Below are positions 12,007 through 21,439 of a stretch of DNA of 64,000 nt, piece by piece. Within the stretch, counting starts at the first letter, position 1, and every line of letters starts with the position of its first letter. This DNA comes from Ancistrus triradiatus (taxonomy: Eukaryota > Chordata > Actinopteri > Siluriformes > Loricariidae), in assembly GCA_025084515.1 (NCBI GenBank), contig JAJAGP010000087.1:832627-896626 (forward strand), given 5' to 3'. Made by a program: the position numbers and the translations under genes. A model generated the notes under the pieces. It was not told the origin of the DNA. It worked only from the letters and a program-made list of their open reading frames with translations, and did no database searches.

Positions 12007-13011
12007 TCATACGTCAGATCCAGGTGCTGCCGGGGCTATCACCATAACAAAATGCCCCCTGTTGGACTCTCTAACGTGAGTCACCCAAGCAACCGATTCT
12101 GCCATGAGTGTCACCCTCGCAACCAACTCTGACTTGGAAGTCACCCTCAGAACAGACTCGGAACAGACTTCCTCAGGACAGGGATCCAGATGTACGACCT
12201 CTGGGAAGGCCTCACGGGAACAGATGGCCTCTGGGCAGGCCTCATGAGAACAAACGGCCTTTGGGCAGGCTTCTCGGGGACAAACAGCCTCTGGGTAGGC
12301 CTCCCAGGAACAAATGGCTTCTGGAGAGGCCTCTTGGGAACAAACGGCCTCTGGGGTGGTCTCTAGCATGGACATCCTTGGGGCAGGCAGAGGAACGGAC
12401 GTCCTCCGCGCTGGCATGGGCGCTGATGTCCTCAGCGCTGGCATGGGCACTGATTTCCTTGGTGCTGGCACTGGTGCAGATATCCTTGGTGCTGGTGCTG
12501 GAGCTGGCATCCTTGGCGCAAATGTCCATGGCTGCAGGGTTGGCACAAATGTCCGTGGAGCAGGGGTTGGCACAAATGTCTGTGGCGCAGGAGTTGGCGC
12601 AAATGTCCATGGAGCAGGAGCCAGCGCAAGTGGCTCTGCTAAGAAACTGAGAGTCCCATCGTGTTCAGGTATGGAACTAGGTGGCATGTAGTGCTCAGAT
12701 ACTGAGCTAAACAGCCCTAACGACTTAGATAGGGAGCTAAGCAGTGCAGCGGACACCAATATGGAGCTAGGTGGCACGTCTTGCTCAGGTATGGAACTAA
12801 GAGACATGACATGCTCAGGTATGGAAACAAATGGCACTTCGAACTCGGGTACAGAGCCAACGTGATCAGGTGTGGAGCCATGGGGTGCTACGAACTCAGA
12901 TACAGAAGTAAGTGGCGCATCTGCGGAGATAAGAGGTCCAACGTGCGCGGAAATGGAGCTAATTAATTCGGATACGAAGCTAACATGCTCAGGTCCAAAA
13001 CTAAAGGGCAT
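12007..13011 (-). CDS. Repeat-rich ORF of the LTR element (334 codons)
   Basis: One uninterrupted minus-strand frame of 334 codons that I cannot assign to a known protein family. In order it shows: an N-terminal Ser/Pro-rich repeat region with units like PEHVMSLSSI (residues about 1-125); a Pro-Ala-Arg region with nonamer units such as PAPRTSAPM (about 130-215); and a Cys/Glu/Ala region with ten-residue units such as PEAVCSREAC (about 220-285). A non-repetitive tail follows. The periods at DNA level are 30, 27, 27 and 30 bp, all multiples of three. It lies between a gag-like stub and the 3' LTR. It could be a structural gag-type extension or simply an expanded minisatellite that stayed open; no catalytic motif is seen. 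Confidence 0.45.
   Translation of the reverse strand: MPFSFGPEHVSFVSELISSISAHVGPLISADAPLTSVSEFVAPHGSTPDHVGSVPEFEVPFVSIPEHVMSLSSIPEQDVPPSSILVSAALLSSLSKSLGLFSSVSEHYMPPSSIPEHDGTLSFLAEPLALAPAPWTFAPTPAPQTFVPTPAPRTFVPTLQPWTFAPRMPAPAPAPRISAPVPAPRKSVPMPALRTSAPMPARRTSVPLPAPRMSMLETTPEAVCSQEASPEAICSWEAYPEAVCPREACPKAVCSHEACPEAICSREAFPEVVHLDPCPEEVCSESVLRVTSKSELVARVTLMAESVAWVTHVRESNRGHFVMVIAPAAPGSDV
12196..12375. repeat. 30-bp minisatellite, six units
   Basis: Six contiguous units of exactly 30 bp, each close to GGCCTCTGGGCAGGCCTC plus a GGGAACAAAC-like end, starting at 12196, 12226, 12256, 12286, 12316 and 12346. On the minus strand each unit encodes ten residues of the PEAVCSREAC type. Confidence 0.9.
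12374..12508. repeat. 27-bp minisatellite B
   Basis: Units of 27 bp start at 12374, 12401, 12428, 12455 and 12482, typified by GTCCTCAGCGCTGGCATGGG plus a CACTGAT end. On the minus strand each unit encodes nine residues rich in Pro, Ala, Arg and Ser. Confidence 0.88.
12525..12632. repeat. 27-bp minisatellite C
   Basis: Four 27-bp units begin at 12525, 12552, 12579 and 12606, each starting TCCATGG or TCCGTGG and ending GGCACAAATG or close to it. The sequence differs from array B although the period is the same. Confidence 0.88.
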
Positions 13012-13320
13012 GGCGCCCTCGAATACGGAGCCAGGTGCCGCTAAGTGTTCAAAAATGGAGATAACGAATTCAGGTATGGAGCTAACATGCTCGGGTACGA
13101 AACTAAAGGGTGCAGCGTCCTCAGATACAGAGCTAACGAATTCAGGTACTGAGCTACGCCCCGATCACGCTGGGTCACTGGCTCCATATGGCTCTATATC
13201 TGAGTACGCCGTGCCTCTTAGCTCCGTAGATGAGCAGTTAGCACTCCGTAGCCCAGTATCTGAGCATGATAGCTCCGTACTGAGCACGTCGCACCTCTTA
13301 GCTCCGTGGATGAGCCGTTA
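12665..13320. repeat. 30-bp minisatellite D, degenerate
   Basis: Units of 30 bp start at 12665, 12695, 12725, 12755, 12785 and 12815 with the core TCAGGTATGGAACTA, then continue more irregularly to about 13320 with the same TCAGGTATGGAGCTA motif and occasional 21-bp or shifted units. Minus-strand peptide units read like SSIPEHVMSL. Confidence 0.85.
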
Positions 13321-13615
13321 GCACTCTGCAAACAAACCAAAGTTTGTACAGAGACCTTTGCTTTAGGCTAGCAGCAGACAGGTGAGCTACCGAGTCCCCC
13401 TGGACCCTCTTTAACAGGGGACCAAACTCAGACCCAAGTGCCTCCAGGAACTGTTCCTCAGTCCCAGCCTGAACCATTGGCCAAATGGTGGCGGCCCATT
13501 GCAACACAATCCCTGAGTGGCATGAAACTATAAAGGATACCTGGGCTAGGGGCAAACTGGATGAGTACAAACCAAAAAAATTTATGCACTGGGTGATGAA
13601 CTGCTGTCAACAATA
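13298..13615 (-). pseudogene. Ty3/gypsy gag-like stub
   Basis: Minus-strand translation gives QQFITQCINFF, then QVSFIVSCHSGIVLQWAATI and EEQFLEALGSEFG. The spacing and residues resemble the gag N-terminal domain of sushi-type Ty3/gypsy elements, where a QC..FF block precedes a V.F..S...G.AL.WA block. A TGA lies just upstream and no Met precedes the match, so it is probably broken. Placement directly inside the 5' LTR fits gag. The resemblance is from memory of the family pattern, so confidence is moderate. Confidence 0.5.
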
Positions 13616-13639
13616 AGGGTCTCCGTCACACCAGACACG

Positions 13640-14221
13640 TAGGTCCGGAACGCAACTTGAACCTGCCGTCTCCATGGAGGCGGATTATTCTGTGATGCAG
13701 GAGTGGCAGGAACGGATGAGACAGGTGCAGGTTCTAGTAACTACAATAGTTATAAAAGAAACAAACCAAACCAAGAGAAAGCACAGCGAAATGAAACAGG
13801 CGGAGCTGAAAAACAAGTACATGAACAAAAATGGGCGGAGCCGAAAAAAGCAAAAGAGTGTCCATGGCAAATGGAACCGCAACACGCGGACAACAAAGCA
13901 AACAAGACCGCAACACGAGCATACGAGGCAGATGGGAACGCAAAGCAGGTATCCAAAGCGGACGAGATCGCTACACAGGTATCCAAGACGGATGTGGAAG
14001 TCGATGGGAGAACACGGAAGGGACGGATGTGGCGGAGACACAATAATCTGCACCGAATGTCCCAAACCATGGGGTTTATATACGAAGCCCCACAGCTGAG
14101 TTCAATTATTAATCCAGAAGCGGTGGGGCATCCGGATACGTCTGCGGGACTCACGTGTCTTAGTTTGTCCTCAGCAGGGATAAACAGCAGAGAAACCTGG
14201 GTGAGTACCTGGGGCGTGACA
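13640..14221 (-). repeat. 5' LTR of the LTR element
   Basis: On the minus strand it starts TGTCACGCCCC (14221), has a TATA-like TATATAAACC at about 14084-14073, then the block shared with the 3' LTR. It ends near 13640, past a sequence containing CCTCCATGGAGACGGCAG. That last block recurs in the diverged copy at 16090-16115. Open frames across this region on both strands are by-products of its composition. Confidence 0.55.
14073..14084 (-). promoter_or_regulatory. TATA-like box in LTR
   Basis: Minus-strand CGTATATAAACC lies about 140 bp inside the LTR start, the expected place for an LTR promoter. The matching site in the 3' LTR is weaker (TATATGAACC). Confidence 0.5.
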
Positions 14222-14848
14222 CATATATCTGCCATGATGTGTTTGTGACTTAGTCACATCGATTTTATGAAGATATTTTTTTTGTCCCTAAAATATATTT
14301 CAGAGAAAGTAAATTACCTAGTTAGGTACAGATACATTCACACTTGCCAATGACAACTAATGGATCGCGTTTTGAGGGAGAAATCAGATACTGGGTAGTT
14401 TAGCACTGCGTATGAGCACATCCCATGCTGAGGATGGGATATTTGGAAGCATACTCTGAGGTGCCAGAAGACTGCTGAAGATTTGAATAGTAGCACTAAA
14501 ACAGAATTTAATAGTGCCAAGAAAAATAACTGAACGCTGTTAAATACAGTAATCATATAGTTTTCAACTTATAATCTGTTATTCTCCATAATATATTCCA
14601 TTTAAAAACAAATGCAATTTTTTGTATGATGAATAATAGTTTTAGTAGTTATTGTACCGTTCAGTCCTGGATATACAGCATATTATTGAAAGATGTTTTT
14701 TCAAAATATTCCCATAATGAAGAAGTGTTTTTTTCCTTCTGATTCCATCTCAATAACAATACAGACCATCAATAAAATTTCACAACTACAATGACAATAA
14801 CATCACTATCACTTATTATGACCCATGCTCAAGTCATTGGAATTATTG

Positions 14849-14852
<4 letters not shown>

Positions 14853-14887
<35 letters not shown>
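14853..14887. repeat. (TC)n microsatellite
   Basis: About 17 uninterrupted TC units. Confidence 0.95.
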
Positions 14888-14889
<2 letters not shown>

Positions 14890-15064
14890 GCATGTAAGTC
14901 TAAGAATGTCAGATGTTGCTGATGACAGTTGATCTGCTTCTGTGTGTTTGAGCTTCCAAGTTTAAGTGTGGTGTTTGTGCTTCATCTGTTTGAAACACAT
15001 TTGAAAACTCTGATAAGCAGTCTGACAAACTTGTTTTTGAAACTTGCTTTGAAATGCTGGCTCA

Positions 15065-15960
15065 ATGAGAACTCAGGCGTTGGTGGCTCAGGAGATCCTG
15101 CTTATCAGGGAGAAGTCTCCCTCAGGTGTTTCTCAGCCTGCACATTCACCGGTTTTGACAGACCTTGACGTAAGAAACCTATCATTTTCTGAGGAGCTCA
15201 TATTACAGATCCGGTTAAGGGAGTTGGAGCTACAGAGTAAGCAACAGGACTTCCAGGTACAGCTGCTGTGATATTGGGTAGGATATATATGCTACAGAGA
15301 AATGGTGGCACAGATGTAACCAGAAGAGTCTGATCCAAAGCTCATACATCAGCAACAGATTATCCAGCCCCCTACACCTGTCTGTCCTGCCTCCAATGGT
15401 GTGAACATGCACAATATGCTTGCATTTCCACTCAATAAAGATCAGACTGCATGCAAGGTCCTAATTTTGCCATTATTTAGACACAGTTATTAGCTCCAGC
15501 AGTTAGACAGCATGAAACTGATGCTGAGTGCAGAGAGAGTGGATTACTTTTCCAGTTTTTTAACGCATCACCACATAACTTAACTAGCGTTGTATGCTGT
15601 GGATACTGCTATTACAGTGTAAATTTACAGGCAAAGCTCAGGAAGTTTGTATCGTTCTCACACTTGAGCAGAGTTTGAATTATGATTTGGTTACATGATG
15701 AGGCTACAGTACTCTGTGCCTATGAATGTGTTCATGAGGCTGACCATCAAGTTTTTAGGAAGCTAACAAAATGCCCCTCACAAAATTATGTAGAAATTTG
15801 CTACAGAAAATGGTTCTATTTGAGAAATGGTGCACTGCTATTCAAGTTGAGAATATTTAGCAGCTTAAGCAACTACTGCTGTTGGAAGTATTCAGGAAAA
15901 GTTTACTGGAAAAAGTAGACCTATATTTTGAGCAAATATTTATTGTTTGGCTCAAACTGC
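15065..15960 (+). pseudogene. Ty3/gypsy gag-like remnant (SCAN-like region)
   Basis: The first open part (15065-15271, 68 codons) ends in a Leu/Glu/Gln helix, LRELELQSKQQDFQVQL, of a kind common at the N-terminus of fish gypsy Gag. The later part (15682-15918) reads CAYECVHEADHQVFRKLTK and PSQNYVE; after a frame change it continues with a KWCTAIQVEN-like stretch and LLLLEVFRKSL. This matches the order of the SCAN-like dimerisation domain in retroviral and gypsy Gag. Stops and frameshifts are frequent, so it is dead. Plus-strand integrase-like sequence follows at 17200-17740; a minus-strand element sits between them. Confidence 0.5.
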
Positions 15961-16084
15961 AACATGAATAGACTAGTATGTTTTAACACATAAGACTATG
16001 TTTACATCACCTATATCTAGATGGGAACTGCCCCTGCTTTCTGCTGGGAAAGATGCAGAACCAAGCTGTGGAACCAAACTAGAA

Positions 16085-16985
16085 CTCACTGTCTCCATGG
16101 AGGCGGACTATTCTGTAACGTGGCAGTAACATGAGAAATGTGCGCAAGTTCTAGTAAAAACAGGCAGAGCCAGAAAACAGGTGCGAAACAGAAATCAGGC
16201 ATAGCCAGACAATGGGTGGGAACATAAAAACGGGCAGAGTTGGAAAATGGGTGAGGAAACAAAACCTGCCGTACATAATGCGGACGCAGCCGATGAGGGA
16301 ACACGGAGGGCTCGGACATGACCGAAGCACACAATAATCCGCCTAGAATGTCCCAAACCACGAAGCTTGTCCGTAGTGGGGTCGTCGTCAGGTTGCTGGC
16401 ATCAAACTAGTAATCAGAGTCCCCCTGTCAGACTCTGGAACGTGAGTCACTCTAGCAAAGGATTTTGGTGTGAGCGTCACCCTCACGACCGTCCCTGACT
16501 CGAAAGTCGCCCTTGCGACTGACTCTGACCTTAAACAGATTTCTTCAGGAAAGGGATCCAACCTCTGGAAAGGCCTTATGGGAACAGACGGCCTCTGGGA
16601 AGGGCGTCACGTGAACAGACGGCCTCTGGGCGAGCCTCTCAGGAACAGACGGCCTCTTGGCAGGCCTTTCGGAAACAAACAGCCTCTTTGCAGGTCTCTT
16701 TGCATGGACGTTCTCGGCACAGGCACAGGCGTTGATGCCCTCGGCGCTGGCATGGGCACTGACCCCCTCAGAACTGGCATGGGTGCTGATGTCCTCGGCG
16801 GTAGCACTGGAGCTGACCTCCTTAGCGAGGGCACTGGTGCTGACGTCTTCAGCACTGGGACTGGCGCTGACATCCTCAGTGCGTGCACTGGCACTGATAT
16901 CCTCGGCATTAATGTACGTATGTACAAACTTGGTCATTTTATTGCGTCCTCTACTGAAGCACATGGCTGCTGGACAGCAGGATTC
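16085..16985 (-). mobile_element. Second, diverged copy of the minisatellite LTR element (partial)
   Basis: Minus-strand copy holding the 3' part of the repetitive frame (16545-16964) followed by LTR-like sequence (16370 down to about 16085). Shared blocks with the first copy include GAATGTCCCAAACCA, CTCCATGGAGGCGGA and GTTCTAGTAA. Gag-like sequence and the upstream LTR are missing. It lies between gag-like and integrase-like remains of a plus-strand gypsy element, so it probably inserted there. Confidence 0.55.
16545..16964 (-). pseudogene. Repeat-rich ORF, second copy
   Basis: An open minus-strand stretch of 139 codons with nine-residue units (ASAEDVSTS-like in this frame; APVPALRMS-like in the neighbouring frame, 16607-16927) and ten-residue units related to those at 12007-13011. 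The 27-bp period is clear, e.g. units starting GCCCTCGGCGCTGGCATGGG. All frames stay largely open because the repeats are multiples of three without stop codons. Shorter than the first copy, with no recognisable function. Confidence 0.45.
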
Positions 16986-17199
16986 TCTTAAGAGTCTGTG
17001 AGTTATGTGATGGAATGCTCACTGTTGCAACCCACTACTGAAGTGGTGTTGTCACTTTTTGTCTTTACTGGTTTTTACAGTCTGTTTAGATATAGCAAGA
17101 TACTAGTGCAGTCTTTAATTCTGGACAGTACTCGTTTGCAAACAACCTATTCTGTTAAAATAAAGATGAGAAGGATGAACTAGCCCATCTGGAGGCAGA

Positions 17200-17740
17200 A
17201 GACACCTTGAGCAATGAAGCTAATTCTACTTTCCAATTCAATCAGGAGATCATTGGCTCTGTGTTTCCAGTTTGTAGTGGGTAAAACAGACTCAGAAAAA
17301 CATTTTGTGTCATATGGAGTATTGATTCATTGGAGGCTTAGAAGATGATGTTCCAAGTTATGGTATATATCGCAAACCTGTACTGGTGCTTGCTCATTAC
17401 CATCCTTGTTCCGGTCCTACCGGAATTTGTGAGATGTATATGCGTGGATTGAAATAAATCATTTGGCCAACTATGAAGGCAGATATCATTCGTTTCTTTC
17501 ACACATTTCATTTGTCCAATTTGAGGAAACCTAATCCGGTAATTGTGCCAGACCCACTTAATCAAATTTTGGTTGACTGCACAGGTCTTTTGCCTCAGAA
17601 TTAGATTACATATTATTAGATCAAATTTAATATATTTGATCCATAAGTATTCTAAAGAAATAACATTCATACCATTACCCTGTAATTCAGGAAAAGAGAT
17701 AAGTCCACAAAGTTTAACTCTACTCTGAATCAAATGTGAA
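17200..17740 (+). pseudogene. Ty3/gypsy integrase-like remnant
   Basis: Plus-strand translation across frames gives YGIYRKPVLVLAHYHPCSGP, IWPTMKADIIRFFHTFHLSN, RKPNPVIVPDPLNQILVDC and TGLLPQ. These follow the order of the gypsy integrase N-terminal His-Cys zinc domain (H...H, FW..M..D, C..C degenerate) and the start of the catalytic core. The zinc-binding Cys residues and the DDE residues are lost or unreadable and there are several stops. Protease and RT are not visible upstream. Confidence 0.55.
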
Positions 17741-18297
17741 TGTAATAAAACACAAGAAAAAGTAGTATTATACTTTTAGTTATTGTACTACAATTTGTTA
17801 CCGGTAGTCAGTATGTTACAAGAATATTCAAAACATCACATCTATAATCATTAAGTGCCTTATCATTTTAGGAATACAGGATCTGTACTGGTTATAATGC
17901 ATTCAGTTTTAATAAGGATCATTGTGATAATACATATTGAAAGTGCTTGCAGTCTGGCTACAGTACCACAAAATGCTTTTAGTTGCATTAATTCATGAGT
18001 GGGTGTTTAAAACACATAGGCATAAACATTAGAATAAGTGGGAAGCTAGAGCAGCTAGCATCAGTAATAGCAGTCACAGTACATGGGTCTCTGGCTGTGC
18101 ACTGTGTGGTTGCATGCCAAGAGCAAAGCAGACGTGATGAAGCTTATGTTCTGTTGTGCCACTGTGAATCTGTGACTTTTTGCAATGTCACTTTGACAGT
18201 CCTATAAATGTCAGAGGTGAGCTCTCTCAGAAGAGAGGATTAATTCAGGATTTATGCAGCACAAAAACATTACACTGATGTTTGCTAATATATATAC

Positions 18298-18361
<64 letters not shown>

Positions 18362-18880
18362 AACTCCACACTTCCTTACACTTGAGCAAAAGCAGCATCT
18401 GCTTGCTTAATTTGGATGCCATATTGACCCTTCTAGAGTCTGAAGAAGCTTAATCAATGGTCTTTTTGGAAGGGTAGCAGTAAAGAAACCACTTTGTGTA
18501 CATATTTCCTGTGTTTTCTGTTTATATCTTAATATGTTCGTACCTTAATAAAAAGAATAATAATTATATCTGTTCATTATACCATTGCTAAAACAACAAG
18601 ACTTCTGCAAAATCCAGCAGCACTGCTGTGTCTGATCCAAACGTACTAGCTCAACACTCACTAACACACGACCACCACATAAGTGTCACTGCAGTGGTGA
18701 GAATGAACTACCCAAATAGTATTTGATCTGTGGCCAGAGAACAAAGTAAAGGGGAATAACAAAGTATGTAGTTCCTGACAAAGGTTTGCCAAAGTAATCC
18801 CTTGCCCATGTGGATATATCAGCTACTGATGTATTACTAGGGTTACCAGATGTTAAATTTTTCTTGGGACAATGCTGGAC
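17741..18880. other. no recognisable gene; contains microsatellite
   Basis: AT-rich DNA without exon-like or transposon-like signal apart from the (AT)n array at 18312-18358. Confidence 0.5.
18312..18358. repeat. (AT)n microsatellite
   Basis: About 23 uninterrupted AT units preceded by a GTGTATATGTGTGTA transition. Confidence 0.95.
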
Positions 18881-18884
18881 TTTG

Positions 18885-19055
18885 GGAGTCTAGTGGTTAA
18901 GATACTGGATTATGGAGCAGAAGGCCGAGCTCTACCAAAAAGATGGCAGAGATGTCTCTGCCAAGCTGCCACTGTTGGAACCATGAGCAAGACCCATAAC
19001 CCACAATTGCTTGGATTGTAAGACTGTATCAATTGGAAGTCGCTCTTCTTACCAT
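18885..19055 (+). repeat. tRNA-derived SINE-like copy
   Basis: Begins like a SINE of the AGTGGTTAAGGTACTGGACT type (here TAGTGGTTAAGATACTGGAT), with AGCTGCCACTGTTGG, ATGAGCAAGACCCATAACCC and ACAATTGCTTGGATTGTAAG. The same body recurs at 40341 (plus) and 39062 (minus). It abuts the 3' end of the L2 element. Confidence 0.7.
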
Positions 19056-19398
19056 CATTGTCAAAACCTAGGGCGACAGTGGCAAGGAAAAACTCCCTAG
19101 TTCTAGGAAGAAACCTTGGGAGGACCAAGACTCAAAAAGGGACCCAACCTCCTTGGGCGGCGTAGATGATAAATCTAAGAGCAAACTAAAGTCATGGAGT
19201 CATGGTCGGAAGAAAATGTGAAATATGCACAGTGGGCTCTATCAGATGAACCTCATGTGGGGGGGCCGGAACTGCCGGAACACAGGCTCGGAGAGGAAAA
19301 CAGAAAATGTAAGTGTTATTGATTAAGAGCCCTCAGTGTTTATTAACAAATTCAATGATTGCCCATGTTCAATCACTGATGCCAAGTGTAGCATGAGA

Positions 19399-19412
19399 CC
19401 CCCCCCCCCCCC
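19399..19412. repeat. poly-C run
   Basis: Fourteen consecutive C in the LINE 3' UTR; a likely slippage site. Confidence 0.9.
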
Positions 19413-19798
19413 GGCCAGCATTTAGCTATAGCCGCATAGCTCGAAAGCTAGAAAGAGGGAGTGGAGGAAGGGTAGGAACACACAGCAGAGGGTCACATGG
19501 ACATTTGGCAACCTCCCCACGAGCGGCAGGAAGACAGCAACCCAACGTCTCTGATCAACATAAGACTCTTGGCTAGAACCCCCAGCTCTACTTATTCTAA
19601 GGCAAGGATGCATTGAGTCAAAGAATAACGGGGACCGAAAAGCCTAGTTCAGCCAGCACGCCCACTCGACAACTCCCGGGCTAGGGGACAAGGGCAGGGC
19701 AGGCCAGACAGGACTCCCAGACTCGGCCCCAGCAACCCAAAGCCATGCAAAAAACCTGGTATAAATCTAGTCAAAGCTGCGTTAAATAAGGTATGTCT

Positions 19799-20899
19799 TT
19801 AGCCTGGACTTAAAAAACTTTGGAGAGTGTCTGAGTCTCGAACGAAAGTCGGAAGTTTATTCCATAGTTGGGGGGCCATGTATGAGAAAGCCTTTCCCCC
19901 TGCTGTGACTTTTTTAATTCTAGGAACTAAAAGAAGTCCTGCACCCTGCGAATGAAGTAGATGAGTTGGATTGTAAAACTCTAAGAGTTCACTCAGATGA
20001 TGTGGGGCCAGGCCATGTAGAGCTTTATAAGTTATAAGAAGTATTTTGTTATCAATGCAGAATTTGACTGGCAACCAGTGTAGTGATGATAGAACAGGAG
20101 TGATATGATCAAATTTTCTAGTTCGAGTTAGCACTCGGGTGGCTGCATTCTGAACTAACTGAAGTTTATTTGTAGATTTACTAGAGCATCCAGTAAGTAA
20201 GGTGTTACAGTAATCCAACCTTGAGGTTAGAAACGCATGAACAAGTTTTTCTGCATCAATAAAAGAGAGGATATTTCTAAGTTTAGCGATATTACGTAAT
20301 TGAAAGAAAGCAATTCGAGTGATGCTGCAAATATGTGCATCAAAAAAGAGATCTGAATCAAATGTGACCCCTAAGTTTTTTGCAGACGGACTGGACAATA
20401 CTGGACAGCCATCTAGATTTAGGATAGATGTAGCCAACCTGTCTCTCACAGCCTTGGGTCCCACTAATAGAACCTCAGTTTTATCTGAGTTAAGTAAGAG
20501 AAAATTAAATAACATACAATCTTTTATTTCCTTTACACAGTACTCAATTTTGTTGATTGTAAGCCTGTCATTAGGTTTGGCTGATATGTAAAGCTGTCTA
20601 TCATCTGCATAGCAGTGGAAACTAATGCCATGTTTACAAATAACTGAGCCTAGTGGCAGCATGTACAGAGAGAATAAAAGCGGGCCAAGCACTGACCCCT
20701 GAGGCACACCATACTTCACTTTTGAGAGCTTAGACCTTAGATTATTTATATGAACAAACTGGTACCGGTCAGCTAAGTAAGATTTAAACCAAGAAAGTGC
20801 CGATCCCTTAATACCTACAGTATTTTCTAGTCTGTTTAGTAACACATCATGATCTATAGTGTCAAATGCTGCACTTAAATTAACAGAAAAAGAAAACAC
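19799..20899 (-). pseudogene. L2-type reverse transcriptase (ORF2 C-terminal part)
   Basis: An uninterrupted 366-codon minus-strand frame. It contains the RT blocks in order: LSAAFDTIDHDVLLNRLE (finger/palm, first catalytic Asp), GVPQGSVLGPLLFSLYMLPL, FHCYADDRQLYIS (the YADD catalytic pair) and NSDKTEVLLVG. The C-terminal thumb follows, with LNLDGCPV, KNLGVTFDSDLFFD, SRLDYCNTLLTG, QLVQNAATRVL and LHWLPV. This order and wording are characteristic of L2/CR1-clade LINEs. Upstream RT sequence continues to about 21140 in a shifted frame. Because endonuclease and the N-terminus are missing, it is scored as a pseudogene although this stretch is open. Confidence 0.9.
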
Positions 20900-20939
20900 A
20901 TCCCTTATCTGAGGACATTAACAAGTCATTTAGTACCCT

Positions 20940-21145
20940 AATTAATGCTGTTTCAGTACTATGATGGGGCCTGAAGCCAGACTGAAATGTTTCATAAATT
21001 TCATTCCTTTGGAGGTAACTGCTGATAGACGGCTTTTTCTAAGATTTTGGACAGAAAGGTTAGATTGAAAATTGGTCATAATTAGAATCACACAAGGGTC
21101 AAGATTGGCTTTTTTAATCAGTGGTGATAACGGCAACACCAGAAA
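20940..21145 (-). pseudogene. L2 RT N-terminal part, frameshifted
   Basis: Minus-strand frame with PLIKKANLDP, a NFQSNLSVQNLRKS-like stretch and the GPIIVLKQH end. These align with the region just before the AFDTIDH block in L2 RTs (LIKKANLDP ... FRPISNLPF ... SGFRPHHSTETAL), but in a different frame from 19799-20899 and with small deletions. Confidence 0.75.
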
Positions 21146-21439
21146 TTAAAGGATGTCGGGCACATAACCTAAGGTAAGGGAGAATTTCAAAACTTTCTGT
21201 GGGGTTTTGTTAATTGAGACGTATTAAGAGAAAAATCTTGGATTATTCTTATTTTTTCCTCTATGATTGAAGAGGAAGTATGCAGTTTAGCTTTAGTGAG
21301 GGGATGCTTAACTGGTTCCAGCTGTCAGGGATCATTTCATTTACAATTAACTGCTGTGTTTGTAAGTGATCTAAGGTTAAGTAGAGTCCCTTCGCTTTAG
21401 TCTTGTGTGTGATTTCTTCTTTGGCAGCTATCTGTGGTT

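Larger units (their letters stand above)
11575..14221 (-). mobile_element. Non-autonomous LTR retrotransposon with minisatellite ORF
   Basis: Two related direct repeats (about 11575-11770 and 13930-14130) share long stretches, e.g. GCAAAGCAGGTATCCAAAG, CCGAATGTCCCAAACCATGG, GAGTTCAATTATT. They enclose about 2 kb holding a gag-like stub and a highly repetitive open frame, all on the minus strand. Read on that strand the upstream LTR begins TGTCACGCCCC at 14221, a start typical of fish Ty3/gypsy LTRs, and has a TATA-like box. No protease, RT, RNase H or integrase is visible, so it would need enzymes from another element. I infer a gypsy-derived non-autonomous element; the inner LTR boundary and primer site are not certain. 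Confidence 0.65.

Noticed and set aside
12108..12691. Plus-strand frames of 125-180 codons antisense to the repetitive ORF
   Set aside because: They come from the three-divisible minisatellites that leave several frames open; the minus frame is longer and is oriented with the LTRs and gag-like stub.
13674..14248. Several overlapping frames of 70-180 codons on both strands
   Set aside because: They lie in the LTR of the element at 11575-14221 and read GA/CA-rich sequence in all frames. No conserved motif.
19799..20899. An intact, active LINE
   Set aside because: The RT stretch is open, but the endonuclease part is missing and upstream RT and ORF1 are frameshifted.
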